Shown here: positions 32,403-40,254 of the stretch, piece by piece
Numbering within the stretch: the first letter of the stretch is position 1
Layout of the letters: each line of letters opens with the position of its first letter
From: Myxococcota bacterium
GTDB taxonomy: Bacteria > Myxococcota_A > UBA9160 > UBA4427
NCBI GenBank assembly: GCA_041389495.1
Contig: JAWKRT010000001.1
Coordinates: 2,170,001 to 2,234,000 of the forward strand
Direction: 5' to 3'
Length of the DNA: 64,000 nucleotides
Notes under the pieces: model-generated
Databases searched by the model: none
What the model was told of the DNA's origin: nothing
The model's input: only the letters and a program-made list of their open reading frames with translations
Position numbers and translations under genes: made by a program

Positions 32403-33674
32403 TCACTCGTCGAGCTTTCGCAGCGTGTCGAGGTCGTCCGTCTGCGACGCCTTCCCGCCGACGAGTCGCACGCGGAAGCGCCGCTGCTGCCCCTTCGAGT
32501 AGTAGATCCGTCCCTTGCCGGCGAACGAGAGCTCGAACACCGCGAGGTGGTTCGGCAGGCCGCCGACCTTGCGCCGGACCGCGACGTTCTCGGCGTCGTC
32601 GTCGAGGCGCTTCAGGTTCTCCTCGCACTTGAGGCGCAGGCTCTCGTCGCCGAGCGCGACGATGGCGTCGATCGCCCGGTCGTCGAACTCGAGGTTCTTG
32701 TAGAGCGTGCGAAGTCGCCGCGAGAGCGCCTCGACGTCGCGCGCGCGCGCGCTCGACTCGGCGCGCGTGCGCTTGGCGGCCTTCGTGAGTCGCTGCTCGA
32801 GGTCGCGGATCGCGTCGTCGCGCTGCGCCAGGTCGTGCGCCGCCTCGTCGAGGAGGTCCTCGAGCGAGCGGCGCTCCTGGTCGAGCTCGACCGCGCGCGC
32901 CGCCTTGCCGCGCAGCTCCTCCTCGCGCGCGACGAGCGCGGCGAGCTGGGACTGGAGCCGCTGCCGCTCGCCGCGCAGCGTCGCGATCTCGTCCGCCTGC
33001 TCGCGCTCGGCGGGCTCCACCGCGAGCAGGCGGCGGCGGACGCCCTCGAGCTCGCCCTCGATGTGCGCGGCGCGCTCGGCGGCGGCGTCGCGATCGGAGA
33101 GCGCGAGCTCGAGCTCCTCGCGCTCGCGGCGCAGCGACAGGCGGTTGTAGAAGAAGAGGCCCTGGATCAACGCGGCCGCATAGACGAGCAGGATCGCGTT
33201 CGACAGCACGGTGTTGTGCGGGAGCGCGACGCTCACCTGCGCCGTCGCGGGAAGCAGTCGCTCGGCCTCGCGCAGGTTGTTCATGAGGTCGAACGCGTCG
33301 GGCGGCGCGGGCGTCGGGCCGCCGCCGTAGATCAGCGTCCGTCCGTCGCGCCCGATCGCGATGACGCCGACGCGCACGCCGCCGATCCGCACCCACGGCG
33401 AGCGCTTCACGTCGGCCTCGATGCGGCGCTGGATCTGCACCGACACCGCCTCGTCGAAGCGATCAACGTGCAGCGATTCCTCGACGCGCTGCTCGAAGAA
33501 GCGGCCGAGCGCCTGCTCCGCCGCCTTCACGGTGAACACGTAGAGGACGGCGAACACGGCGACGGCGAGATAGATGACGCGGTAGGAGCCGAGGCGCGCG
33601 GTGACGCCCGGCGCGTCGGGTTCCTCGCGGTCGCGCGGCGTCGCGTCGTTCGGGCTCGACACGGCGGCGAGCAT
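32403..33674 (-). CDS. Membrane-anchored coiled-coil protein with RelE/HigB-like C-terminal domain
   Basis: A 423-residue protein. TM1 (VIYLAVAVFAVLYVFTV) and TM2 (AILLVYAAALIQGLFFYN) flank a probably periplasmic domain of about 110 residues (VRIGGVRVGVIAIGRDGRT). A long Glu/Arg/Leu-rich cytoplasmic coiled coil of about 150 residues follows. The last 80 residues look like a RelE/HigB toxin fold: an N-terminal helical pair, then LPNHLAVFELSF, GRIYYSKGQQRRFRVRLVGG and the ending DDLDTLRKL. There is no antitoxin gene next to it. Function unknown; a membrane-linked RNA- or ribosome-binding role is speculative. Confidence 0.75.
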   Translation of the reverse strand: MLAAVSSPNDATPRDREEPDAPGVTARLGSYRVIYLAVAVFAVLYVFTVKAAEQALGRFFEQRVEESLHVDRFDEAVSVQIQRRIEADVKRSPWVRIGGVRVGVIAIGRDGRTLIYGGGPTPAPPDAFDLMNNLREAERLLPATAQVSVALPHNTVLSNAILLVYAAALIQGLFFYNRLSLRREREELELALSDRDAAAERAAHIEGELEGVRRRLLAVEPAEREQADEIATLRGERQRLQSQLAALVAREEELRGKAARAVELDQERRSLEDLLDEAAHDLAQRDDAIRDLEQRLTKAAKRTRAESSARARDVEALSRRLRTLYKNLEFDDRAIDAIVALGDESLRLKCEENLKRLDDDAENVAVRRKVGGLPNHLAVFELSFAGKGRIYYSKGQQRRFRVRLVGGKASQTDDLDTLRKLDE

Positions 33675-33735
33675 ACCGCGGTGGCACCGCGCGGCCCCGT
33701 GGCCCGGGAGGCGCTGCGGGCTACCGTCGCGCGCC

Positions 33736-34530
33736 ATGCGCGTCGTCGACCTCGACCGGGACATGAGCGACGTGATCCCGACCGGCACCTCGATCGAGAG
33801 CGAGGTGCTCTTCGAGCGGATGACGCAGGCGACGCTCTCACTCGCCGCGTCGGCGCCCGGGCGGCGCATCCTCGACGTCGCGAGCGGCGTCGGGCAGGAC
33901 TCGATCGCGCTCGCGCGCGACGGCGGCGACGTGGTCGGCGCGGAGCCGTCCGCGCGCATGGCGGGCATGGCGCAGCTGTTCGCCGCAGAGCGCGGAGGCC
34001 CGCTCCCGCGCTGGGTGCGCGCCTGGGGCGACGCGCTGCCGTTCGCGGACGCGAGCTTCGACGCGGTCGTCTGCAAGGGCGCGCTCGACCACTTCGACCG
34101 GCCCGACGCGGCGATCGCGGAGATGGCGCGCGTCGCGCGGCCGGACGGCCGCGTCGTGCTCGCGATCGCGAACTTCGAGTCGCTCGCGTGCCGGACGGGC
34201 CACTGGCTCGACGAGCTCGCGGCGCGGCGCCGCGGCGACGGCGGGCCGCGCGGCCGGCGCCACTCCGACTGTCCGAGCGACCACTTCACGCGCTACGAGC
34301 TCGACCTGATGCGCGAGCAGGCGGGGCGGCACCTCGAGCTCGAGGTCGTGCAGGGCGTGTCGCTGCTGTGGGGCGTACCCGGGTGGTCGCGGCTGCTCGC
34401 GCGGCTTCCCGCCGGCGCGGCGCGCGCCCTCCTTCACGCGCTCGACGGGCTGGCCGCGCGCGCGCCGCAGCTCGCCGACGTCGTGGTGCTCGCGGGCCGT
34501 CCGCGCCGCTCGGCGAGCACCTCCGCGTAG
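33736..34530 (+). CDS. SAM-dependent methyltransferase (class I, Methyltransf_11 type)
   Basis: A 264-residue enzyme. Motif I reads RILDVASGVGQDSIALA, motif II has GAEPSARMA and motif IV is FDAVVCKGALDHF, typical of UbiE-like small-molecule methyltransferases. The middle insert (HSDCPSDHFTRYELD) is not recognised. Its C-terminal 97 bp overlaps the 3' end of the convergent glycosyltransferase gene. Context next to the glycan cluster suggests sugar or lipid methylation, without direct evidence. Confidence 0.85.
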   Translation: MRVVDLDRDMSDVIPTGTSIESEVLFERMTQATLSLAASAPGRRILDVASGVGQDSIALARDGGDVVGAEPSARMAGMAQLFAAERGGPLPRWVRAWGDALPFADASFDAVVCKGALDHFDRPDAAIAEMARVARPDGRVVLAIANFESLACRTGHWLDELAARRRGDGGPRGRRHSDCPSDHFTRYELDLMREQAGRHLELEVVQGVSLLWGVPGWSRLLARLPAGAARALLHALDGLAARAPQLADVVVLAGRPRRSASTSA

Positions 34531-35768
34531 ACCTCGCTCGTCGCACTCGCGATGCGCGTCCACGACAGGCGTTCGGCCACGCGCGCGCGCGCGGTCGCGG
34601 CGAGCGCGCGGCGCCGCGGCGCATCCGCCATCAGCTCGCCGATGCCGCGCGCGAGCGCGGCCGGGTCGTCGCGTGGCACGACGAGCCCGCCGCCGCAGAG
34701 CCGCATCACCTCGGTCAGTGCGCCCGCGTCGCACGCCACGACGGGCGTGCCGCAGGCCATCGCCTCGACCGCCGGCAGCCCGAACCCTTCCGTGCGCGAC
34801 GGCACGACGACGAGCGCGGCGCGCCGGTACAGCGCGACGAGCTCGTCGGTCGGCACGCGGCCCGTCACGCGAAGCCGATCGGCGACGCCCGCCTCGCGCG
34901 CCCACTTGAAGACGGGGTTGTGGGGATGGTCGTCGTCGACGAGCGTGAGGCGCAGTCGCGCGTCGCAGCGGGCGAACGCCGCGACGAGCGTCCGGATCCC
35001 CTTGTTGGGGTCGTTCGCGCGGCCGACGCAGAGCAGCTCCGCAGCGTCCTTCGCGACCGAGGCGTCCGGCGAGTAGAGGTCGGTGTCGAGGCCGTTGTAG
35101 ACGTTGCGGATGCGCTCGGTAGCGACGCCGAAGTCGCGCGCGATCTGCTCGGCGCTCCACTCCGACGACGTGATCACGCGGTCGAGCCGCCGCGCCACGG
35201 TGCGCTGCATGCCGATCGGATAGAACGTCATCGTGCCGATCGCCTCGCGCAGGTTCGTGTCGCGGACGAACGAGGCGCGGCGGTCGATCGTGAGCGGGTG
35301 GTGCACCGTCGTCACGACGGGCAGACCCATCCCGAGCATCCCGAGCAGGCCCCAGCCGAGGCACTGCACGTCGTGCACGAGGTCGAAGCGCGCGCCGCGG
35401 CGCAGCTCGTCGGCGAGCGCGCGGAAGGCGCGCACGCTGAATGCGAACGGCTCGGGCAGGAAGCCGAGGTAGCTCGCGGCGAGCTCGTAGAAGCGCAGCG
35501 GCGTCAGCATCCGGAGCGCGCCCTCGGGCGGGCGCATGCCCGCGTAGTCGCGCACGAACCACTTCGCCCAGAGCTCCTGGTTCGGGAGCTGCACGACCCT
35601 GCGCGCGAAGGGCATGGCGTCGGGGTAGGGCGGGCCGACGAAGACCTCGACCTCGTGACCCTGCGCGGCGAGCGCGCGTGCCAGGAACCACAGGTACACG
35701 CCCTGGCCGCCGCACTTCATGTTGCCGCGGTACGCGACGAACGCGATGCGCAGGGGACGGTCGGTCAT
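34434..35768 (-). CDS. GT4-family glycosyltransferase (paralogue A)
   Basis: A 444-residue GT-B retaining glycosyltransferase acting at the cytoplasmic face. The N-terminal acceptor domain begins AFVAYRGNMKCGGQGVYL; the C-terminal donor domain shows LLCVGRANDPNKGIRTL and the E-x7-E nucleotide-sugar motif in EGFGLPAVEAMACGTPV. The last 30 residues are Ser/Ala-rich, differ from the family and fall in the overlap with the convergent methyltransferase. It is a paralogue of the gene at 36.5-37.7 kb, sharing YRGNM-CGGQG and the HHPL-IDR segment. It probably helps assemble an exopolysaccharide or O-antigen. Confidence 0.9.
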   Translation of the reverse strand: MTDRPLRIAFVAYRGNMKCGGQGVYLWFLARALAAQGHEVEVFVGPPYPDAMPFARRVVQLPNQELWAKWFVRDYAGMRPPEGALRMLTPLRFYELAASYLGFLPEPFAFSVRAFRALADELRRGARFDLVHDVQCLGWGLLGMLGMGLPVVTTVHHPLTIDRRASFVRDTNLREAIGTMTFYPIGMQRTVARRLDRVITSSEWSAEQIARDFGVATERIRNVYNGLDTDLYSPDASVAKDAAELLCVGRANDPNKGIRTLVAAFARCDARLRLTLVDDDHPHNPVFKWAREAGVADRLRVTGRVPTDELVALYRRAALVVVPSRTEGFGLPAVEAMACGTPVVACDAGALTEVMRLCGGGLVVPRDDPAALARGIGELMADAPRRRALAATARARVAERLSWTRIASATSEVYAEVLAERRGRPASTTTSASCGARAASPSSA

Positions 35769-35781
35769 CGCCGTGCGGGGT

Positions 35782-36510
35782 TCACGCGCCTCGGGCCGCG
35801 AGGCGGCCGGCGGGCTTGTCCGCGTAGAGGATCAGGCTCTTCGGACAGATGCGGTCGAGCGCGTGCTCGAGCCGCGCCATGAGCGGGCTCGCGGTCGCGC
35901 GGATCAGGAAGTGACGATAGGCGCGGACGAGCCGGCTCTCGTCGGCGTTCGGCAGGTGCATCACCGAGCGAAGCACCCAGTACGGCGTGTGGAAGCCGTG
36001 CGCGAAGCCGACGCCGCGCGTCGCGAGCCCGGCCTTCGCGAGGCCCTGCGCGAGCTGGCGCGGCTTGAAGATGCGGATGTGGCCGCCCGGACTCTCGAAG
36101 TACTCGTCGCCGAGCCGCAGGTAGAGGTGCTCGCTCGTCGCGGTCGGGATCGTCACGGCGACGCGGCCGCCCGGCTTCGTCACGCGCGCGAGCTCCGCGG
36201 CCGCGGCCTCGTAGTCGTGGACGTGCTCCATCACCTCGGAGCAGATCACGCGGTCGAACGTCGCGTCCTCGAACGGCAAGCGGAAGATGTCGCCCTGGAT
36301 CATCTCGCCGAGCGCGCCGGAGGCCGCCGCCTCGCGGCGCAGCCGCTTGCTCGCGTCGCGCATCGAGCCGAAGTCGAGGTCGTAGCCGACGACCTGCGCG
36401 GCGCCGCGCGAGAGGCAGCCGAAGCAGTGGCGCCCCTCGCCGCAGCCCGCGTCGAGGACCCGGTGGCCCGGGCCGACGTCAAGCCGCGCGAGGTCGACGG
36501 TGAGCAGCAC
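35782..36510 (-). CDS. SAM-dependent methyltransferase between two glycosyltransferases
   Basis: A 242-residue class I methyltransferase: motif I HRVLDAGCGEGRHCFGCL, acidic VVGYDLDFGSM, motif IV FDRVICSEVMEHVHDYE and a post-motif VTKPGGRVAVTIPT. The C-terminal part (GHIRIFKPRQLAQGL) resembles glycan-cluster methyltransferases. GTG at 36510 is chosen because it keeps the complete motif I; it makes a 32-nt overlap with the upstream glycosyltransferase gene. Expected role: methylation of a sugar or polyprenyl-linked glycan intermediate. Confidence 0.85.
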   Translation of the reverse strand: MLLTVDLARLDVGPGHRVLDAGCGEGRHCFGCLSRGAAQVVGYDLDFGSMRDASKRLRREAAASGALGEMIQGDIFRLPFEDATFDRVICSEVMEHVHDYEAAAAELARVTKPGGRVAVTIPTATSEHLYLRLGDEYFESPGGHIRIFKPRQLAQGLAKAGLATRGVGFAHGFHTPYWVLRSVMHLPNADESRLVRAYRHFLIRATASPLMARLEHALDRICPKSLILYADKPAGRLAARGA

Positions 36511-37738
36511 GCCGCGTGTCCTCGAAGACCTGCGCGAGCTGCGCGGCCGCCTGGTCCCAGCGGAAGACCGACTGCACGCGGCGCCGCGCGGCCGCGCCCA
36601 TGCGCTCCGCCTTGCCCGGCTCGGACAGGATGTCCGCGATCGCATCGGCCATCGCGCGCGCGTTGCGCGCGGGAACGAGCCGACCGGCGCTCCCGTCCGT
36701 GCCGACGACCTCGGGCAGCGCGCCCGCGGCGTTCGCGACGACGGCGAGACCGCACGCCATCGCCTCGCTCGCCGGGAAGCCGAAGCCCTCGAAGAAGCTC
36801 GGCACGAGCGCGATGCGCGCGGTCGAGTACTGCTCGACGAGCTCGGGCACCTCGAGCATCCGATCGACGACGACGATGCGATCCTCGATGCCGTACTTGC
36901 GCGCGAGTCGCGGCACGAGGCCGTCGGGCGGGATGCGCCCGTCGACGATCTTGAGCTTCACGTGCGGCGGCAGCAGCGAGAGCGCCTCGAGCATCGTCCC
37001 GATGCCCTTCTTGCGGTCCTCGGTGCGCCCGACGAACAGCAGGTCCGTCTCCTTGGCGACGCCCGGCACGGGATGGAAGAGGTCGGCGTCGGTGCCGTTG
37101 TAGACGACCTCGACCTCCTTCTGCGGGATCCCGAAGTAGCGCTCGATCTCGACGCGCGACGCCTCCGAGACGGTCACGATCCGGTCGAGCCGCGGCGCCA
37201 CCTGCTGCTGCATGAACAGCGGGAAGTAGAGCGTGCGCTTGATCTTCTTCACCAGCCGCGGGTCGATCGCGTAGTCGGCCTCGCGGTCGATGTGCAGCGG
37301 ATGGTGGATGACGGAGACGACGGGCGTGCCGAAGGCGCGCAGTCCGAGCAGCCCCCACGACAGCGACTGGTTGTCGAAGACGACGTCGAAGCGGTGGCGG
37401 CGCTGTAGCTCGGGCCAGCGACGCAGCAGCCGCACGCCGAACGTCTGCATCTCGGGGAACACGCCGAAGCGCGACACGCCGAGCTCCCAGAGCGTCATCG
37501 GCTTGAGCAGCGAGAACGGTCTGCGCGGGTCGTAGAAGTCGGGCCACTCGCGGCCGAACACGTTGTCGTTCGGGATCTCGTGGAGCGGGATGCCGTCCGC
37601 GAGCTCGGGCAGCGGCGGGCCGGCGAAGACGTGGACCTCGTGCCCGGCTCGCTGCCACTCGCGCGCCAGGTACGAGGCATAGATGCCCTGGCCGCCGCAG
37701 TACATGTTGCCGCGATAGGTGAGCAGCGCGATCCGCAT
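36479..37738 (-). CDS. GT4-family glycosyltransferase (paralogue B)
   Basis: A 419-residue GT-B enzyme starting MRIALLTYRGNMYCGGQGIY, the same glycine-rich opening as paralogue A. Conserved elements include DNQSLSWGLLGLRAFG, VIHHPLHIDREADY, LLFVGRTEDRKKGIGTML and EGFGFPASEAMACGLAV with the E-x7-E pair. Clear divergence in the acceptor-binding half suggests the two paralogues add different residues to one glycan. It is followed with overlap by the methyltransferase gene and preceded at 18 bp by a small membrane-protein gene. Confidence 0.92.
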   Translation of the reverse strand: MRIALLTYRGNMYCGGQGIYASYLAREWQRAGHEVHVFAGPPLPELADGIPLHEIPNDNVFGREWPDFYDPRRPFSLLKPMTLWELGVSRFGVFPEMQTFGVRLLRRWPELQRRHRFDVVFDNQSLSWGLLGLRAFGTPVVSVIHHPLHIDREADYAIDPRLVKKIKRTLYFPLFMQQQVAPRLDRIVTVSEASRVEIERYFGIPQKEVEVVYNGTDADLFHPVPGVAKETDLLFVGRTEDRKKGIGTMLEALSLLPPHVKLKIVDGRIPPDGLVPRLARKYGIEDRIVVVDRMLEVPELVEQYSTARIALVPSFFEGFGFPASEAMACGLAVVANAAGALPEVVGTDGSAGRLVPARNARAMADAIADILSEPGKAERMGAAARRRVQSVFRWDQAAAQLAQVFEDTRRAAHRRPRAA

Positions 37739-37756
37739 CGAGGCGCGTCCGGTCCG

Positions 37757-38020
37757 TCAGCCCTGCGCGTTCGCGCTGGGCGCGTCGCCCGCCGTCGCGG
37801 GCGGGGCCTCGGGCGCGGCGTCGACGCTCGGCTCGACGCGCACCGTGGCGATCGTGTAGCCGACCCAGCCGGCGAGGCCGAGCACGAAGAGGGTGAGGAT
37901 CGAGACGGGGATCGCGAGCGCGACGTAGCTGCCGCTCCACACGCCCGCGACGAACAGCAGCGCGAGCACGGCCGCGCCGATGCAGATCGCCCAACCTTGC
38001 GTGCTCGATGCGTCGTTCAT
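37757..38020 (-). CDS. Small two-TM membrane protein
   Basis: An 87-residue protein with two hydrophobic helices (AICIGAAVLALLFVAGVW and VALAIPVSILTLFVLGLAGW) and a short Pro/Ala-rich C-terminal tail. The family is not recognised. Its position as first gene of the glycosyltransferase cluster is the only functional hint. Confidence 0.7.
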   Translation of the reverse strand: MNDASSTQGWAICIGAAVLALLFVAGVWSGSYVALAIPVSILTLFVLGLAGWVGYTIATVRVEPSVDAAPEAPPATAGDAPSANAQG

Positions 38021-38339
38021 GTCCGCGGAGGGCCTCTCTCGGTCGCTCTCGGGCGGCGGGGTCGTCGCGTCCGCCCGAGCGGCGCGAGACCCGGCGAGCG
38101 GATCGTGTTCGGAGCCGTGCGGAGCGCGTCGGTCGACGGCGCGCGCGGTGGCGCCGCGGCCCTGCGCGCGGCGGCCGGATCATGCGCGGGGGCCGCGAGC
38201 GTGTCAACCGAGCCCAACCGACGTTCTAGCCGTTCGCGGGGAGCGGAGCGTCGCGCCCGGCACCCTCCGGCACCGACGCGCGCGTCGGGTGCGCGCACGG
38301 CGCGACGCGCGCGGGCGACGCCGCGCTCCGCGTGCGCCT
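38021..38339. other. 319-bp divergent intergenic region with a perfect palindrome
   Basis: Separates the small membrane-protein gene (minus) from anmK (plus). A 16-bp perfect palindrome CCGACGCGCGCGTCGG lies at 38273-38288, 51 bp before the anmK ATG, a plausible operator position. No clear -35/-10 pair was identified. Confidence 0.4.
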
Positions 38340-39503
38340 ATGCTCCGCGCCGTGCTGGTCATCGGCCTGATGTCGGGAACGTCCGCCGACGCCGTCGACG
38401 CCGCGCTCGTCGAGTGGCCCGACGACGCGTCGGCGCGGCCGTTCCGGCTGCTCGCCTGCGTCGAGGCGCCGCTCGGCGACGAGCTGCAAGGGCGCGTGCA
38501 CGCGCTCGCCGCGTGCGAGCTCGCCCCGCGCGAGGCGCTGCGCGAGTTCGCGCGGCTCGACGTCGAGCTCGCGGTGCGGTTCGCGGACGCCGCGCGCGCG
38601 GTCGCGCGCGCAGCCTCGGTCGACCTCGCGCGCGTCGATGCGATCGCCTCGCACGGACAGACGGTCGCGCACCATCCCGAGCACGCGTCGTCGCTCCAGA
38701 TCGGGAATCCCTCCGTGATCGCCGAGCGCACCGGCTGCACGGTCGTCGCCGACTTCCGCTCGCGCGACCTCGCGGCGGGCGGAGAGGGCGCTCCGCTCGC
38801 TCCGTTCTTCCATCTCGCGGCGCTCGGCGAGCGCGGCGAGGCGCGCGTCGCGCTCAACCTCGGCGGCATCGCCAACGTGACGTGGTTGCCTCCCTCGCTC
38901 GATCCGGACGAAGTCGTCGCGTTCGACGTCGGCCCCGCGAACGCGCTGCTCGACGCCGCCGTGCAGTGCGGCACGGGCGGTGCCGAGCGCATGGACGCGG
39001 GCGGCCGTCGCGCGGCGCGCGGGCGCGTCGACGACGCGCTTCTCGCGCGGCTGCTCGACGACGAGTTCCTGCGCCGACGGCCGCCGAAGTCGACGGGCCG
39101 CGAGCGCTACGGCCGCGCCGAGGCGCAGGCACTCGTCGCGGAGGTCGGCACTGCGCGGCTCGACGACCTGCTCGCCACGCTGCTCGCGTTCACGGTGGAG
39201 TCGGTGGCGCGCGCGTGCGCCGAGCTCCTGCCGGGCCGGCCCGCGCGGCTCCTCGTCGGTGGCGGAGGTGCGAAGAACCCGCGCATGCTCGAGCGGCTCG
39301 CCGCGGCGATGCCCGCCTGTGCCGTCGAGCCGTTCGAGGCCGCGGGCGTCCCCGCCGACGCCGCCGAGGCGATGGCGTTCTCGCTGCTCGGGCGCAACGC
39401 GCTGCTCGGCGTGCCGAACCACCTGCCGCGGACGACCGGCGCCCGGCGCGCCGCCGTGCTCGGCGTCCTGGTTCCCGGCGGAGCGGGGCGCATCGGACGT
39501 TAG
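38340..39503 (+). CDS. anmK: Anhydro-N-acetylmuramic acid kinase
   Basis: Cleaves and phosphorylates 1,6-anhydro-MurNAc, released from peptidoglycan by lytic transglycosylases, to MurNAc-6-P. The 387-residue ASKHA protein carries the family opening GLMSGTSADAVDAALVEW (usually SADGVD/LDGVD), DFRSRDLAAGGEGAPLAPFF, LNLGGIANVT, FDVGPANALLD and LLVGGGGAKNPRMLERLA. It faces the MBL-murU-amgK genes across a 16-bp gap, consistent with a shared cell-wall recycling pathway. Confidence 0.95.
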   Translation: MLRAVLVIGLMSGTSADAVDAALVEWPDDASARPFRLLACVEAPLGDELQGRVHALAACELAPREALREFARLDVELAVRFADAARAVARAASVDLARVDAIASHGQTVAHHPEHASSLQIGNPSVIAERTGCTVVADFRSRDLAAGGEGAPLAPFFHLAALGERGEARVALNLGGIANVTWLPPSLDPDEVVAFDVGPANALLDAAVQCGTGGAERMDAGGRRAARGRVDDALLARLLDDEFLRRRPPKSTGRERYGRAEAQALVAEVGTARLDDLLATLLAFTVESVARACAELLPGRPARLLVGGGGAKNPRMLERLAAAMPACAVEPFEAAGVPADAAEAMAFSLLGRNALLGVPNHLPRTTGARRAAVLGVLVPGGAGRIGR

Positions 39504-39519
39504 GCAGGCGGCGCGGTCG

Positions 39520-40254
39520 TCAGAGCCGGAGCGCGAGGCCGTCGTCCGCGGTCTCGAAGCCGCAGCTCCCGCGACGCGCGTGCATCTCGGCGCCGAGGTG
39601 CGTCAGCAGCATGCGCCCGCAGTCGAACTCGCGGCGGTGCTCGGCGAGCTCCTCGAGACTCAAGTGGAAGTCGAGCCCGCGCGCGTGCTGCGTGCACTCG
39701 CAGATGAACAGGTCGGCCCCGGCGACCGCGCGCGGGAGCGCGTCGAACCAGCCCGTGTCGCCCGAGTAGGCGATCGAGGCGCCGCCGGCGTCGATCCGGT
39801 AGCCGTGCGGGTTCGATTCGATCTGGTGGCGCGTCGCGAACGACTCGACGCGCGCGGGGCCGATCTCGTGCGGGCGGCCGGGCGCCAGCTCGACGAAGCG
39901 AAGGTCGAAGGCGAGCGCGGTGTCGAGCGGGTGACCCATCGCCGCGGCGAGCGCGCGCACGCGCGTCTCGACCTCGGGCGGGCCCGCGATCCAGAGCGGC
40001 GTACGGCGCGCGTCGACGTAGCGCGCCGCGAGCAGCAGCTGGGGGATGCCTCCGAAGTGGTCGGCGTGGAAGTGCGAGACGACGATCGCGTCGATCTCGT
40101 TGCGGTCGATGCCGAGCTCGGCGAGGCCCGAGCCGGTCGTGGCGCCGCAATCGACGAGCAGCGTGCCGCGCGCGCCGCGCACGAGCACGGCCGACTGGCG
40201 GCGGCCGCCCGCGCCGAACGCGTCGCTCGTCCCGACGAACACGAGGTCGCTCAC
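39520..40254 (-). CDS. MBL-fold metallo-hydrolase (RNase Z/PhnP-like group)
   Basis: A 244-residue cytosolic binuclear-metal hydrolase. LLVDCGATTGSGL leads to the zinc motif VVSHFHADHFGGIP; later ligands are in IAYSGDTGWFD, CECTQHARGLDFHLS and LLTHLGAEM. The family includes tRNase Z, phosphodiesterases and arylsulfatase-like enzymes. The GTG start overlaps the murU-like stop as GTGA, so it belongs to the salvage operon. A role on a phosphorylated sugar or nucleotide intermediate is a reasonable inference; RNA processing is an alternative. Confidence 0.85.
   Translation of the reverse strand: MSDLVFVGTSDAFGAGGRRQSAVLVRGARGTLLVDCGATTGSGLAELGIDRNEIDAIVVSHFHADHFGGIPQLLLAARYVDARRTPLWIAGPPEVETRVRALAAAMGHPLDTALAFDLRFVELAPGRPHEIGPARVESFATRHQIESNPHGYRIDAGGASIAYSGDTGWFDALPRAVAGADLFICECTQHARGLDFHLSLEELAEHRREFDCGRMLLTHLGAEMHARRGSCGFETADDGLALRL

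Noticed and set aside
33736..34530. The methyltransferase as ubiE
   Set aside because: Only the generic class I SAM motifs are shared; the quinone-methyltransferase-specific segments were not seen.
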